Below are positions 24,030 to 33,121 of a stretch of DNA of 64,000 bases, piece by piece (the first letter of the stretch is position 1; each line of letters opens with the position of its first letter). Position numbers and translations under genes: made by a program. The notes beneath the pieces were generated by a model. The model ran no database searches and was not told the DNA's origin. It saw nothing but the letters and a program-made list of their open reading frames with translations. The DNA comes from Variovorax flavidus (lineage in GTDB: Bacteria; Pseudomonadota; Gammaproteobacteria; Burkholderiales; Burkholderiaceae_C): the NCBI RefSeq assembly GCF_030317145.1, contig NZ_JASZYE010000002.1:868001-932000 (forward strand). Direction: 5' to 3'.

Positions 24030-24725
24030 ATGGCGGAAGTGATCGAAATCTCGCGTCTCGCGCTGCATGACCAGGTGGCGTCGCGTCTGCGCACGATGCT
24101 CATCGAAGGCCAGATCGCGCCGGGCGCCAAGCTCAACGAGCGTGAGCTGTGCGAGCAGTTGCGCGTCTCGCGCACGCCGCTGCGCGAGGCCATCAAGCTG
24201 CTGGCGGCGGAGGGTCTGGTCGACCTGCTGCCCAACCGGGGCGCGGTGGCCGTCAAACTGACGGAAGCCGACGTGGTCAATACCTTCGAGTTGCTCTCGA
24301 TGCTCGAAGCCATGTCCGGCGAACTGGCGGCGCAGCGCATCTCCGACGAGGAGCTGGCCGAGTTGCGGGCGCTGCACTACGAAATGATGGCGTGCTTCGC
24401 GCGCCGGGACCTCTCCGGCTACTACCGCGTCAACGCGCGCATCCACGCCGCCATCAACGACGCGGCCAAGAACCCGGTGCTGACGAGCACCTACCGCTCC
24501 ATCAATGCGCGCGTGCAGTCGCTGCGCTTTCGCACCAACCAGAACGAAGCCAAGTGGGCGGGTGCGGTCGCGGAGCACGAACGAATGATCGAAGCCCTGA
24601 GCGCGCGCGATCCCGTCGCGATGCGTCAGGTGCTGATCGAGCACCTGAACCGGAAGCGCGACACCGTGCTGGAGCTGCTGCGCGCCGGCGAAATCTATCC
24701 ACGGTCCAACGCGGCCAAGTCCTGA
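24030..24725 (+). CDS. GntR-family transcriptional regulator, FCD type
   Basis: The 231-residue protein has an N-terminal winged HTH ([54 protein letters not shown] is split over residues 10-68) and an all-helical FCD ligand domain with RINARIHAAINDAAKNPVLTS, including the conserved metal-binding Asp/His pattern. AAGGA precedes the ATG. It is 11 bases upstream of the FAD oxidoreductase gene, forming an operon, and faces the aminotransferase operon across two matching palindromes. The ligand is likely a small organic acid of the glyoxylate or 2-hydroxy acid type. Confidence 0.94.
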   Translation: MAEVIEISRLALHDQVASRLRTMLIEGQIAPGAKLNERELCEQLRVSRTPLREAIKLLAAEGLVDLLPNRGAVAVKLTEADVVNTFELLSMLEAMSGELAAQRISDEELAELRALHYEMMACFARRDLSGYYRVNARIHAAINDAAKNPVLTSTYRSINARVQSLRFRTNQNEAKWAGAVAEHERMIEALSARDPVAMRQVLIEHLNRKRDTVLELLRAGEIYPRSNAAKS

Positions 24726-24736
24726 AGCCTCACCCC

Positions 24737-27700
24737 ATGCGCATCGAGCCCGCGAGCCATCTCCAGCCAGCCGGTACCGTCCTGCCCCCCAACGAGACCT
24801 GCGAGGCGCTCGCGAGGCGGCTCGCGGCCGAGACGCAGGGCGAGGTGCTGTTCGACGACGCGTCGCGCGGCCGCTATGCGACCGATGCGTCGATCTACCA
24901 GATCATGCCGGTCGGCGTGCTGGTGCCGAAGACCGAACGCGACATCGCGACCGCCATCGACGTGGCGCGAGATCTCAAGGTGCCGGTGCTGGCGCGTGGC
25001 GGCGGCACCAGCCAGTGCGGCCAGACCACGGGCGCGGCGCTGGTCATCGACAACAGCAAGCATTTCCGGCGCGTGCTGGACCTGGATCTCGAACGCCGCA
25101 CCGTCACGGTGGAGCCGGGCATCGTGCTCGATCACCTCAATGCGCAGCTCAAGCCGCACGGGCTCTGGTATCCGGTCGACGTGTCCACCAGCGCACAGGC
25201 CACGCTCGGCGGCATGGCGGGCAACAACTCCTGCGGCTCGCGCTCCATCGCCTACGGCAACATGGTGCACAACGTGGCCGGTGCGAGTGCGTGGCTGTCC
25301 GACGGCGAACTGGTCGACTTCGGCCCGGTGTCGAACCTGGGCGCACGCGCGAGCGACATCGCGCTGCACGTGCGGCAACTGGTGGCGCAGCACCGCAGCC
25401 AGATCCAGGCGAACTGGCCCAAGGTGCTGCGCCGCGTCGCGGGCTACAACCTCGACATCTTCGACAACCAGAACGAGAAGCCCTACACGACGGACGGCAG
25501 CGTCAACCTCGCCCACCTGCTGATCGGCGCCGAAGGCACGCTGGCCTATACGCGCAGCCTGACGCTGAAGCTTTCCGAACTGCCGCGCGCCAAGGTGCTG
25601 GGCATCGTGAACTTCCCGACCTTCCGTGCCGCCATGGATTCGGCGCAGCACATCGTGAAGCTCGGGCCCACCGCGGTGGAGCTGGTCGATCGCACGATGA
25701 TCGAGCTGAGCCTTGCCAATCCGGCGTTCAAGCCCACCGTCGAGACCGCGTTGATCGGCCGGCCCGCCGCGATCCTGCTGGTCGAGTTCTCGGGCAGCGA
25801 CAAGGCATCGCTGCTGCCGAAGCTCAAGGACCTGGTCGATTTGATGGGCGAACTCGGCCTGCCGGGCAGCGTGGTCGAGATGCGCGACGACGCTCCGCAG
25901 AAGAACCTGTGGGACGTGCGCAAGGCCGGGCTCAACATCATGATGAGCCTCAAGGGCGACGGCAAGCCGGTGAGCTTCATCGAGGATTGCGCGGTGCCGC
26001 TGGAGCATCTGGCGGACTACACCGACGGCCTCACTGAAGTCTTCGCCAAGTACGGCAGCCGGGGCACCTGGTACGCGCACGCGTCGGTGGGCACGTTGCA
26101 CGTGCGGCCGATCCTGGACATGCGCACCGACGGCGCGGCCAAGATGCGGGCGATCGCCGAGGAGGCGAGCGCGCTGGTGCGCAAGTACAAGGGCGCCTTC
26201 AGCGGCGAACACGGCGACGGCCTGTGCCGCGGCGAATGGATCGAGTGGCAATTCGGCCCGGCTCTCAACGAAGCCTTCCGCTCCATCAAGCAGAAGCTCG
26301 ACCCGGTCAACCTCTTCAACCCCGGCAAGATCATCGATCCGCCGAAGATGGACGACAGCAGCCTGTTCCGCTTTGCGCCCGAAACCGCGCCCAAGCCGTA
26401 CCGGCGCATTCCGCTGACGCCTGTCCTCGACTGGTCCGCCTGGAACGTGCAGGCCGACCCGGTGACGGAAGTGACCACCGCGCCGGGCACCGGCGGCGAC
26501 ATCACCGGCGGCTTCGCCAAGGCCGTGGAGATGTGCAACAACAACGGCCACTGCCGCAAGTTCGACGCCGGCACGATGTGCCCGAGCTATCGCGTGACGC
26601 GCGACGAGCAGCATCTGACGCGCGGCCGCGCCAACACGCTGCGGCTCGCTGTCTCCGGCCAGTTGGGGCCCGACGCTTTCACGAGCGAGGCCATGCACGA
26701 GACGATGGATCTGTGCGTCGGCTGCAAGGGCTGCAAGCGCGATTGCCCGACGGGCGTCGACATGGCGAAGATGAAGATCGAGTTCCTGTCGCACTACAAG
26801 AAGAAGCACGGGCACACGCTCAAGGACAAGCTGATCGCCCGGCTGCCGGACTATGCCCATGCGGCCAGCCGCGTGGCGTGGCTGCTCAATCTGCGCAATA
26901 CCGTGCCGGGTGCGCGCTGGCTCGGGGAAAAGGTGCTGGGGCTTTCTGCGAAGCGCTCGCTGCCGGAGTGGCGCAGCGACACTTTCTGGCGCGCCAGCGA
27001 TCCTTCGATGTTTGCGAGCCGCGAACAGGCGATCGCCGCCGCGGGTGTGGGGCGCAAGGTCGCGGTGCTCTTCGTCGACACCTTCAACGGCACCTTCGAA
27101 AGCGAGAACGCACTGGCTGCCGTGCGCGTGCTCAAGGCTGCGGGCTACCTGCTGCACACGGTGCAAAAGGACGGTGGCCACCATTGCTGCGGCCGGACCT
27201 ATCTCGCCAATGGCATGGTGGACGAGGCCAAGGCCAAAGCCGGCGCGCTGATCGATGCGCTGCTGCCGTTTGCCACCGCGGGCATCGCGATCGTGGGGCT
27301 CGAACCCTCGTGCCTGCTGACGCTGCGCGACGAGACACTGGTGATGGGGCTGGGCGCGAAGGCCCAGACGGTCGCCGGCCAGGCGCTGCTGTTCGAGGAA
27401 TTCATTGCGCGCGAGGCGAAGGCGGGGCGTTTCGAGTTGAAGCTCAAGGCGGTCGACAAGCCGATCCTGTTGCACGGGCACTGCCACCAGAAGGCTTTTG
27501 GCGCGGTCAGCCCGATCCTCGATGTGCTCAAGCTGATCCCCGGCGCCAAGCCGGAACTGATCGAGAGCTCATGTTGCGGCATGGCGGGCAGCTTCGGCTA
27601 CGAGGCCTCCCACTACGAGGTCTCGATGCAGATGGCGGAAGCCAGCCTGCTGCCCGCGGTGCGCCAGAACCCGGATGCCATCGTCGTGGCCGACGGCACC

Positions 27701-27781
27701 AGCTGCCGGCACCAGATCGCCGACGGCGCGCAGCGCGAAGCAGTTCACGTCGCGCGGCTGCTCGAAGCTCAACTCGGATGA
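24737..27781 (+). CDS. FAD-binding and Fe-S oxidoreductase, GlcD-GlcF-type fusion (YdiJ-like)
   Basis: The 1014-residue protein has an N-terminal FAD-binding (type 4) domain (about residues 45-260, with VLARGGGTSQCGQTTG and MAGNNSCGSRS), an FAD-oxidase C-terminal domain (to about 540, with GEHGDGLCRGEW), a 4Fe-4S ferredoxin-like part (CNNNGHCRK near 600 and CVGCKGCKRDCP from residue 660) and a C-terminal pair of Cys-rich CCG motifs (HHCCGRTY, SSCCGMAGSFG). This is the layout of YdiJ, a membrane-associated D-2-hydroxy acid dehydrogenase. The expected reaction is oxidation of a D-2-hydroxy acid such as D-2-hydroxyglutarate, D-lactate or glycolate. A start far upstream is open in frame but would overlap the GntR gene; the ATG at 24737 is preferred. 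Confidence 0.93.
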   Translation: MRIEPASHLQPAGTVLPPNETCEALARRLAAETQGEVLFDDASRGRYATDASIYQIMPVGVLVPKTERDIATAIDVARDLKVPVLARGGGTSQCGQTTGAALVIDNSKHFRRVLDLDLERRTVTVEPGIVLDHLNAQLKPHGLWYPVDVSTSAQATLGGMAGNNSCGSRSIAYGNMVHNVAGASAWLSDGELVDFGPVSNLGARASDIALHVRQLVAQHRSQIQANWPKVLRRVAGYNLDIFDNQNEKPYTTDGSVNLAHLLIGAEGTLAYTRSLTLKLSELPRAKVLGIVNFPTFRAAMDSAQHIVKLGPTAVELVDRTMIELSLANPAFKPTVETALIGRPAAILLVEFSGSDKASLLPKLKDLVDLMGELGLPGSVVEMRDDAPQKNLWDVRKAGLNIMMSLKGDGKPVSFIEDCAVPLEHLADYTDGLTEVFAKYGSRGTWYAHASVGTLHVRPILDMRTDGAAKMRAIAEEASALVRKYKGAFSGEHGDGLCRGEWIEWQFGPALNEAFRSIKQKLDPVNLFNPGKIIDPPKMDDSSLFRFAPETAPKPYRRIPLTPVLDWSAWNVQADPVTEVTTAPGTGGDITGGFAKAVEMCNNNGHCRKFDAGTMCPSYRVTRDEQHLTRGRANTLRLAVSGQLGPDAFTSEAMHETMDLCVGCKGCKRDCPTGVDMAKMKIEFLSHYKKKHGHTLKDKLIARLPDYAHAASRVAWLLNLRNTVPGARWLGEKVLGLSAKRSLPEWRSDTFWRASDPSMFASREQAIAAAGVGRKVAVLFVDTFNGTFESENALAAVRVLKAAGYLLHTVQKDGGHHCCGRTYLANGMVDEAKAKAGALIDALLPFATAGIAIVGLEPSCLLTLRDETLVMGLGAKAQTVAGQALLFEEFIAREAKAGRFELKLKAVDKPILLHGHCHQKAFGAVSPILDVLKLIPGAKPELIESSCCGMAGSFGYEASHYEVSMQMAEASLLPAVRQNPDAIVVADGTSCRHQIADGAQREAVHVARLLEAQLG

Positions 27782-27807
27782 ACCCCCCGCAGCCGAGCCC
27801 AGGGATC

Positions 27808-27888
27808 CCGCGGAACCGGCTTTGCCGGGCCGCAGGGGTCGCCCCCGGAAGGGGGTGGGCGGCCACACGAAGTGGGCAAGCCTGGGGG
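27808..27888 (-). repeat. Dispersed ~82-bp intergenic repeat, copy 2
   Basis: Same layout as copy 1, with the intact 31-base core at 27858-27888 and the arms CCGGCTTTGCCGG and CCCCCGGAAGGGGG. It ends 8 bases from the stop of the metallophosphoesterase gene and separates that gene from the convergent FAD oxidoreductase gene. Confidence 0.9.
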
Positions 27889-27896
27889 AGAGCCTT

Positions 27897-28703
27897 TCAG
27901 CTCACGTCGATCAGCAGGTCGGGTCGGAAGTTTTCCTGCTCGCCCTTGCCGACGTAGCCCAGCGGATTCGCGATCACGCGGCAGCCGTCCTTCACGTAGT
28001 CGAACTGGCAGTGCAGGTGGCCGTGCAGCCAGAGGTCGGCCTGGGGCAGCAACTCGTCCAGGGAATTGCAGAAGCCTGCCGTGCCGGGGCTCAGCCCGTA
28101 GCGCGGGTCGGCGCTCGCCAGGGTCGGCGCGAAATGGGTGATGGCGACGGTGGTGCCGTCGAAGTCTTCGGCCAAGGCATTGCGGAGCCAAGCCTGACAC
28201 GTCAGTGAGTGCTCCCTCAAGGCTTCTGCGAGGAAGATTTCACCATTGCGGAGGGTGGCCGCCTTTTGCAGATAGAAGTTGGCGGCACGCATGGCCTTGC
28301 CGCGCTTCTTGAGGACTTCGGACAGGGTGTCGGTCGGCTCCGCCAGCGCGTCGAAGTCGGCCCAGAGCGTGGTGCCGATGAAGCGCACGCCGTCGATGAC
28401 GCGGGTTTCGCGCTCCAGCCATCCGATGTCCAGCGCATCGCAGGTTTCGCGAAGCCGGCTGTGAATCTCGTCGAAATCCGCGTTGTCGTATTCATGGTTG
28501 CCCGGCACATACAGCACCGGCGCCGGCCATCCGTGGCGCGGGGAAAAGCGGGCCAGGCCGAAATCGGGCTCGACCAGGCTGGAGCCGGCCTGGTACGAGC
28601 CGATGTCACCGGCGAGCACCAGCAGATCGACGCCCGGTGCCGGCGCAATCTGGAGATGCGGATGGACCTCGATGTGCAGGTCCGAGAGCAGCTGGAGCTT
28701 CAT
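27897..28703 (-). CDS. Calcineurin-like metallophosphoesterase
   Basis: The 268-residue protein has all metallophosphoesterase motifs in order: SDLHIE (residues 7-12), LAGDIG, VPGNHEYDN, ITHFAPT and LWLHGHLHCQFDY. The two-metal centre is therefore complete. The substrate cannot be predicted; related proteins act on cyclic nucleotides, dinucleotides or phosphoproteins. There is no signal peptide, so it is cytoplasmic. It is transcribed alone and followed by a copy of the dispersed repeat. Confidence 0.92.
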   Translation of the reverse strand: MKLQLLSDLHIEVHPHLQIAPAPGVDLLVLAGDIGSYQAGSSLVEPDFGLARFSPRHGWPAPVLYVPGNHEYDNADFDEIHSRLRETCDALDIGWLERETRVIDGVRFIGTTLWADFDALAEPTDTLSEVLKKRGKAMRAANFYLQKAATLRNGEIFLAEALREHSLTCQAWLRNALAEDFDGTTVAITHFAPTLASADPRYGLSPGTAGFCNSLDELLPQADLWLHGHLHCQFDYVKDGCRVIANPLGYVGKGEQENFRPDLLIDVS

Positions 28704-28824
28704 GAATGCAGTCTAGGTGATGGTTCCATGCATGGATCGCATAACGTTGTCCTTGCAATATTGGGGAAAACCCTTAATCTTGAATCATCTTCAACACAGG
28801 AGCGCGCCAAGGTCGCGCACCATC

Positions 28825-28998
28825 ATGTTCAGCTTGATCGCCCAAGTGGCCCGTTTTCTCCGTCCGACCCGTGAAATGACTCCGTCCAGCCCGGCAGCGA
28901 TGCTGATGGAAAGCGCAGGCAGCCGTGCCGGTCTGGATGCCCACGAAGCTCAGGAACTGCGCGTCGCCGCCAGCGCCTGGCTGAGCGTCGTGCGCTGA
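28825..28998 (+). CDS. Small protein of unknown function (57 residues)
   Basis: A short open frame gives MFSLIAQVARFLRPTREM, then an Ala/Ser/Glu-rich helix ending LRVAASAWLSVVR. I do not recognise a family. A longer frame upstream (from 28717) looks non-coding. The intergenic region before it holds a GGGGAAAACCCTTAAT motif at 28763-28778 that resembles a motif in front of the gene at 30112. It is convergent with the LysR gene. Confidence 0.5.
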   Translation: MFSLIAQVARFLRPTREMTPSSPAAMLMESAGSRAGLDAHEAQELRVAASAWLSVVR

Positions 28999-29019
28999 TC
29001 GCAACGCTTCTCCAATTCG

Positions 29020-30003
29020 TCAGTCGTCCCGCGGCGCCAGTTCGTCCGGCGTGCCGGCAAAGGCCGCGGCAGCCGAACGCAGCAGCGCCTTCCGCAGCCA
29101 TTCGTGCGAATGCCCGTGCTGCGCGCGCCGATGCCAGACCGCATCCACGTGCACCAGCGGCTGGTCGAAGGGAAGGTCGCGCAGGACCAGTTGGTCGTCG
29201 ATGCCTGTCACCCGGACGAAATGCCGCGGCAGGACGGTCAGCAAATCCGAATTCGCCACCACCCGGCCGGCCGTGAAAAACTGGTTCACCGTGACCACGA
29301 TGCGCCGCTCCCGCCCCAGCGCGCCCAGCGTCTGGTCGATGAATCCGTAGGGACGGCCCGAAAAGCTCACCAGCAAGTGGCGCGCGGCGCAGTAGGCGTC
29401 GAGCGTCAGGGGCTCCGCCGCCAGCGGGTGGCCCCGGCGCATCACGCAGACGTACTGGCCGACATAGAGCCGCTGGGTTTCGAAGGGCACGCCCACGCCG
29501 GATTGCCCCCGTGCCGCGAGGCTGGCGATCACGGCGGGAAAGTAGCCGATCGCCATGTCGACCTCTTCGTTCTCCAGCATGGGTCGCGGGTCGCGTGTCG
29601 TCAGTGGCAGCACGCGAAGCGAGACGGCGCGGGCTTCCCGCTCGACGATTCCCACCAGGCCCGGCATGAGTTCGGCGGCGGTGGCGTCGGCCATGGCGAG
29701 CAAGAAGGTCGTGTCGGCGATCCCCGCATCGAATTCGCCGGGGGCCAGGGTGTGCTGCAACTGCCTGAGGGCGTCCCGGACGGTGGGCCACAGCGCCAGC
29801 GCGCGCGGGGTCGGCTCCACGCCGGCACCGGAGCGGCGCACGAGCTCGTCACCCAGAACCTCGCGCAGCCGCCGCAGCGCATTGCTGACGGCGGGCTGCG
29901 TGATCGACAGATTCCGTGCCGCGCGCGTCAGGTTGCGCTCCGCCATCACTTCGTCGAAGACGCGAAGCAGGTTCAGGTCGAGCGTGCGAAAGTTGACGTC
30001 CAT
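29020..30003 (-). CDS. LysR-family transcriptional regulator (NodD/NahR-like)
   Basis: The 327-residue protein opens with FRTLDLNLLRVFDEVMAERNL and the HTH TRAARNLSITQPAVSNALRR, the form seen in the NodD/NahR subgroup of LysR regulators, which respond to aromatic compounds. The ligand domain contains ALPL-type motif GRGHPL and a C-terminal VDAVWHRRAQHGHSHEWLR. It is divergent from the small membrane protein gene at 30112, with 108 bases between starts. Confidence 0.93.
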   Translation of the reverse strand: MDVNFRTLDLNLLRVFDEVMAERNLTRAARNLSITQPAVSNALRRLREVLGDELVRRSGAGVEPTPRALALWPTVRDALRQLQHTLAPGEFDAGIADTTFLLAMADATAAELMPGLVGIVEREARAVSLRVLPLTTRDPRPMLENEEVDMAIGYFPAVIASLAARGQSGVGVPFETQRLYVGQYVCVMRRGHPLAAEPLTLDAYCAARHLLVSFSGRPYGFIDQTLGALGRERRIVVTVNQFFTAGRVVANSDLLTVLPRHFVRVTGIDDQLVLRDLPFDQPLVHVDAVWHRRAQHGHSHEWLRKALLRSAAAAFAGTPDELAPRDD

Positions 30004-30111
30004 CAGTGGTGTGAATGATAAACATCAGAAAGATAAAGTGGCAAAACACTAGGGTAACCCCTAATATCACCCCATCGGCTCCCGCCCTTCGTTCTTTAGG
30101 AGGAACGCATC

Positions 30112-30657
30112 ATGACCAGTTTCGTACACGTTGACACCCCCGCAACCCACCCCGGCGTCGTTCGCGCCGAGGAAGTGATCGAGCGCATCCGCAGCGCCCG
30201 TCGTGGCTTCGACGGCGCACGTGGCCTGGCCGCGTTGCTGCTGGCAGCCATCGTCTCGTCGCTGCTGGTGGTCGCCGACCGCCTGATGTCCACCTCGGAA
30301 GAGGGCGGCCTGCTGGTCGCCTGGGTCGTGCTCTGGGGCGTGGCATTCGTGGCCATCGCGCTCTTCGCCGGCACGGCCCGCGCACTGGCGACCCGCGCGA
30401 TCGCATCGGCCCGTGGCGCCGCCCGCCGCCGCGCCGCAGCGCGCGCCGACGAGCAGTTCATGGCCTATGCCCAGCACGACCCGCGCATCCTGCGCGACCT
30501 GCAGGCCATCAGCAGCCGCCAGGAAGTGGCAGGTGTTGCAGCTCCCGTCTCCACCAGGGAGCAAGCCCTCGAAGTGGTCGCCAAGCGTTCCGCCAACGTC
30601 CGCACGCCGACCCTGCACGAAGCGATGCGCCGCGTGAACCTCGGCCAGTACTACTGA
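30112..30657 (+). CDS. Small two-helix membrane protein of unknown function
   Basis: The 181-residue product has two membrane segments (about residues 39-57, LAALLLAAIVSSLLVV, and 67-88, LLVAWVVLWGVAFVAIALF), followed by an Arg/Ala-rich cytoplasmic tail with a predicted coil. AGGAGG lies 7 bases before the ATG, so expression is probably strong. AGGGTAACCCCTAAT (30051-30065) lies in the promoter region. A good terminator follows. No family is recognised. Confidence 0.82.
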   Translation: MTSFVHVDTPATHPGVVRAEEVIERIRSARRGFDGARGLAALLLAAIVSSLLVVADRLMSTSEEGGLLVAWVVLWGVAFVAIALFAGTARALATRAIASARGAARRRAAARADEQFMAYAQHDPRILRDLQAISSRQEVAGVAAPVSTREQALEVVAKRSANVRTPTLHEAMRRVNLGQYY

Positions 30658-30693
30658 TCCGACCCCGCCGAGCCAGACGGCTCAAACAAAAAA

Positions 30694-30715
30694 GCCCCGC
30701 CAAGCGGGGCTTTTT
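30694..30715 (+). terminator. Rho-independent terminator
   Basis: GCCCCGC-CAA-GCGGGGC followed by TTTTT, 36 bases behind the stop of the membrane protein gene. The A run on the left side would let it act on the minus strand as well, behind pckG. Confidence 0.92.
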
Positions 30716-30728
30716 CGTTGGTGAAGCA

Positions 30729-30811
30729 CCGCGGATCCGGCTCAGCCGGTCCGCCGGTGTTGCCCCCCGGCAGGGGGGTAGGCGGCCACACGAAGTGGGC
30801 AAGCCTGGGGG
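30729..30811 (-). repeat. Dispersed ~82-bp intergenic repeat, copy 3
   Basis: It has the CCGCGG end, the CCGGCTCAGCCGG arm, a CCCCCCGG/GGGGGG arm and the intact 31-base core (30781-30811). It ends 6 bases from the pckG stop codon, and the junction reads GGCGAGCTCA, with the TCA being the stop on the minus strand. Confidence 0.9.
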
Positions 30812-30817
30812 GCGAGC

Positions 30818-32665
30818 TCAAGCCCTCAGGCGCTGCTCGATGGCCGCCTTGGTGGCCGGCAGTTCCTTCGGCAGGTGGTGCGCCAGTTGCTCGAACAGTT
30901 CCGTGTGCAGCTTCAGTTCGGCCTGCCATGCCGCCTTGTCGATGCTGGTGACGGTATTGAACTGCTCGGCGCTGAAATCCAGGCCGGTCCAGTTCAGGTC
31001 TTCATAGCGGGGGCTGACGCCGAAGACGTGGTCGTTGCCGTTGCCTTGGCCCTCGATGCGGTCGATCATCCACTTCAGCACGCGCATGTTCTCGCCGTAG
31101 CCGGGCCAGACGAACTTGCCGTCCGCACCCTTGCGGAACCAGTTGGTCGTGTAGATCTTCGGCACCTTGGCGCCGGCAGCCTCGAGCTTCTTGCCCAGGT
31201 CCAGCCAGTGCTGGAAATAGTCGCTCATGTTGTAGCCGGCGAAGGGCAGCATCGCGAACGGATCGCGGCGCACCACGCCTTGCTGGCCTGCGGCTGCGGC
31301 AGTGGTTTCGGAGCCCATGGTCGCGGCCATGTAGACGCCTTCGACCCAGTTGCGGGCTTCGGTCACCAGCGGCACGGTGGTCGAGCGGCGGCCGCCGAAG
31401 ATGAAAGCGTCGATCGCGACGCCCTTCGGGTCGTCCCAGGCATCGTCGAGCGCCGGGTTGTTGGTGGCAGCGACGGTGAAGCGGGCGTTCGGGTGCGCGG
31501 CCTTGGCGCCGGTTTCCCTTGCGATGGCCGGCGTCCAGTCCTTGCCTTGCCAGTCGATGGCGTGCGCGGGCGCATCCCCCATGCCTTCCCACCAGACGTC
31601 GCCGTCATCGGTCAGGGCCACGTTCGTGAAGATCACGTCGCGGTCGAGGCTGGCCATGCAGTTCGGGTTGGTCTGCATGTTGGTGCCGGGCGCGACGCCG
31701 AAGTAGCCGGCCTCGGGGTTGATGGCGTGCAGCTTGCCGTCGGCGCCGGGCTTGATCCAGGCGATGTCGTCGCCGATGGTCGTGACTTTCCAGCCGTCGA
31801 AGCCGGCCGGAGGGATCAGCATCGCGAAGTTGGTCTTGCCGCAGGCGCTCGGGAAGGCGGCGGCCACGTGGTACTTCTTGCCCTGGGGATTGGTCACGCC
31901 GAGGATCAGCATGTGCTCGGCGAGCCAACCTTCGTCGCGGCCCATGTTCGATGCGATGCGCAGCGCGAAGCACTTCTTGCCGAGCAGTGCGTTGCCGCCG
32001 TAGCCCGAGCCGTAGCTCCAGATTTCGCGCGTCTCGGGGTAGTGGACGATGTACTTCGTCTTGTTGCAGGGCCAGGCCACGTCTTTCTGGCCCGCTTCGA
32101 GCGGCGCGCCCACGGTGTGGACGCAGGGCACGAACTCGCCGTTCACGCCGAGCACGTCGTACACGGCCTTGCCCATGCGGGTCATGATCTTCATGTTGAC
32201 GGCCACATAGGGGCTGTCGGACAACTCGATGCCGATGTGCGCGATCGGCGAGCCGAGCGGGCCCATGCTGAAGGGCACGACGTACATCGTGCGGCCCGCC
32301 ATGCAGCCGTCGAACAGCGGCTGAAGCGTGGCGCGCATTTCCGCCGGGGCCATCCAGTTGTTGGTGGGGCCGGCGTCTTCCTTGTTGGCGGAGCAGATGA
32401 AGGTGCGGTCCTCGACGCGCGCGACGTCGCTCGGATCGGAAGTCGCGAGGAAGGAGTTGGGCCGCTTGGCCGGATTGAGCTTTTTGAAAGTGCCGGCATC
32501 GACCATCAACTGGCAGAGGCGGTCGTACTCTTCGGTGCTGCCGTCGCACCAGTGGATGTTGGCGGGCTTGCACAGCGCGGCCATATCGGCCACCCAGGCG
32601 ATCAGCTTCGCGTTCTTGACGTAGGAGGGTGCCTGCATGGCAAGACCCTTCAGCGGTGCGTTCAT
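30818..32665 (-). CDS. pckG: Phosphoenolpyruvate carboxykinase (GTP)
   Basis: The 615-residue enzyme converts oxaloacetate and GTP to phosphoenolpyruvate, GDP and CO2, the first step of gluconeogenesis. The GTP-type signature [13 protein letters not shown] (P-loop) is present, with [16 protein letters not shown] and the [24 protein letters not shown]-terminal region. Length is normal. AGGAGA lies before the ATG. The 212-base region upstream (32666-32877) has no further gene and should hold the promoter. The 3' end is followed by repeat copy 3. Confidence 0.97.
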   Translation of the reverse strand: MNAPLKGLAMQAPSYVKNAKLIAWVADMAALCKPANIHWCDGSTEEYDRLCQLMVDAGTFKKLNPAKRPNSFLATSDPSDVARVEDRTFICSANKEDAGPTNNWMAPAEMRATLQPLFDGCMAGRTMYVVPFSMGPLGSPIAHIGIELSDSPYVAVNMKIMTRMGKAVYDVLGVNGEFVPCVHTVGAPLEAGQKDVAWPCNKTKYIVHYPETREIWSYGSGYGGNALLGKKCFALRIASNMGRDEGWLAEHMLILGVTNPQGKKYHVAAAFPSACGKTNFAMLIPPAGFDGWKVTTIGDDIAWIKPGADGKLHAINPEAGYFGVAPGTNMQTNPNCMASLDRDVIFTNVALTDDGDVWWEGMGDAPAHAIDWQGKDWTPAIARETGAKAAHPNARFTVAATNNPALDDAWDDPKGVAIDAFIFGGRRSTTVPLVTEARNWVEGVYMAATMGSETTAAAAGQQGVVRRDPFAMLPFAGYNMSDYFQHWLDLGKKLEAAGAKVPKIYTTNWFRKGADGKFVWPGYGENMRVLKWMIDRIEGQGNGNDHVFGVSPRYEDLNWTGLDFSAEQFNTVTSIDKAAWQAELKLHTELFEQLAHHLPKELPATKAAIEQRLRA

Positions 32666-32877
32666 CGTCTATCTCCTAAGTTGAAAATCGTCTTTTCGAA
32701 CGGGACTCGCGTGCCTTGGCGGCGAGATCCGTTGGAAAAAACGCTTCCGTCTCGGGAGAGCGGCTGGATGGCAGCCGGTACGGACCGGAGAGCAGCGGCC
32801 GGCGACGGTGCCGACCCGGGCTGGCCTGTGACGCTCGGGCGCAGCGAGGGCATCCAGTGCCCACGCGGCGGCCGGGA

Positions 32878-33030
32878 TCAGGCCACGAAGATCGCGATCG
32901 ATGCCAGAAGGAGCATCAGCACCCCGCCGACCAATGGCAGCACCAGGGGCATGAGATGAACGATCGACTCGACTGCGTCTTTTTCGACGGCGGCTGCGTG
33001 GCCGGGTTCGACAGGGGTGGGGTTGGACAT
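32878..33030 (-). CDS. Small single-helix membrane protein (50 residues)
   Basis: The product begins MSNPTPVEPGHAAAVEKDAV and ends in one membrane helix (LMPLVLPLVGGVLMLLLASIAIF). AAGGAA precedes the ATG at 33030. No family is recognised. It lies between pckG and the threonine ammonia-lyase gene on the same strand, but its spacing from both suggests separate transcription. Confidence 0.6.
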   Translation of the reverse strand: MSNPTPVEPGHAAAVEKDAVESIVHLMPLVLPLVGGVLMLLLASIAIFVA

Positions 33031-33121
33031 TGGAGTTCCTTGGGTTCTCGAGACTGAAACCATTTTACCGACTGGTCCGGCGGTCGCGGTCTAGGGGGTT
33101 CCCAGACCCCCGCGTGCCGCC

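Noticed and set aside
24695-27487. Long minus-strand frame opposite the FAD/Fe-S oxidoreductase
   Set aside because: The plus-strand gene is a clear family member over the full length; the opposite frame has no motif.
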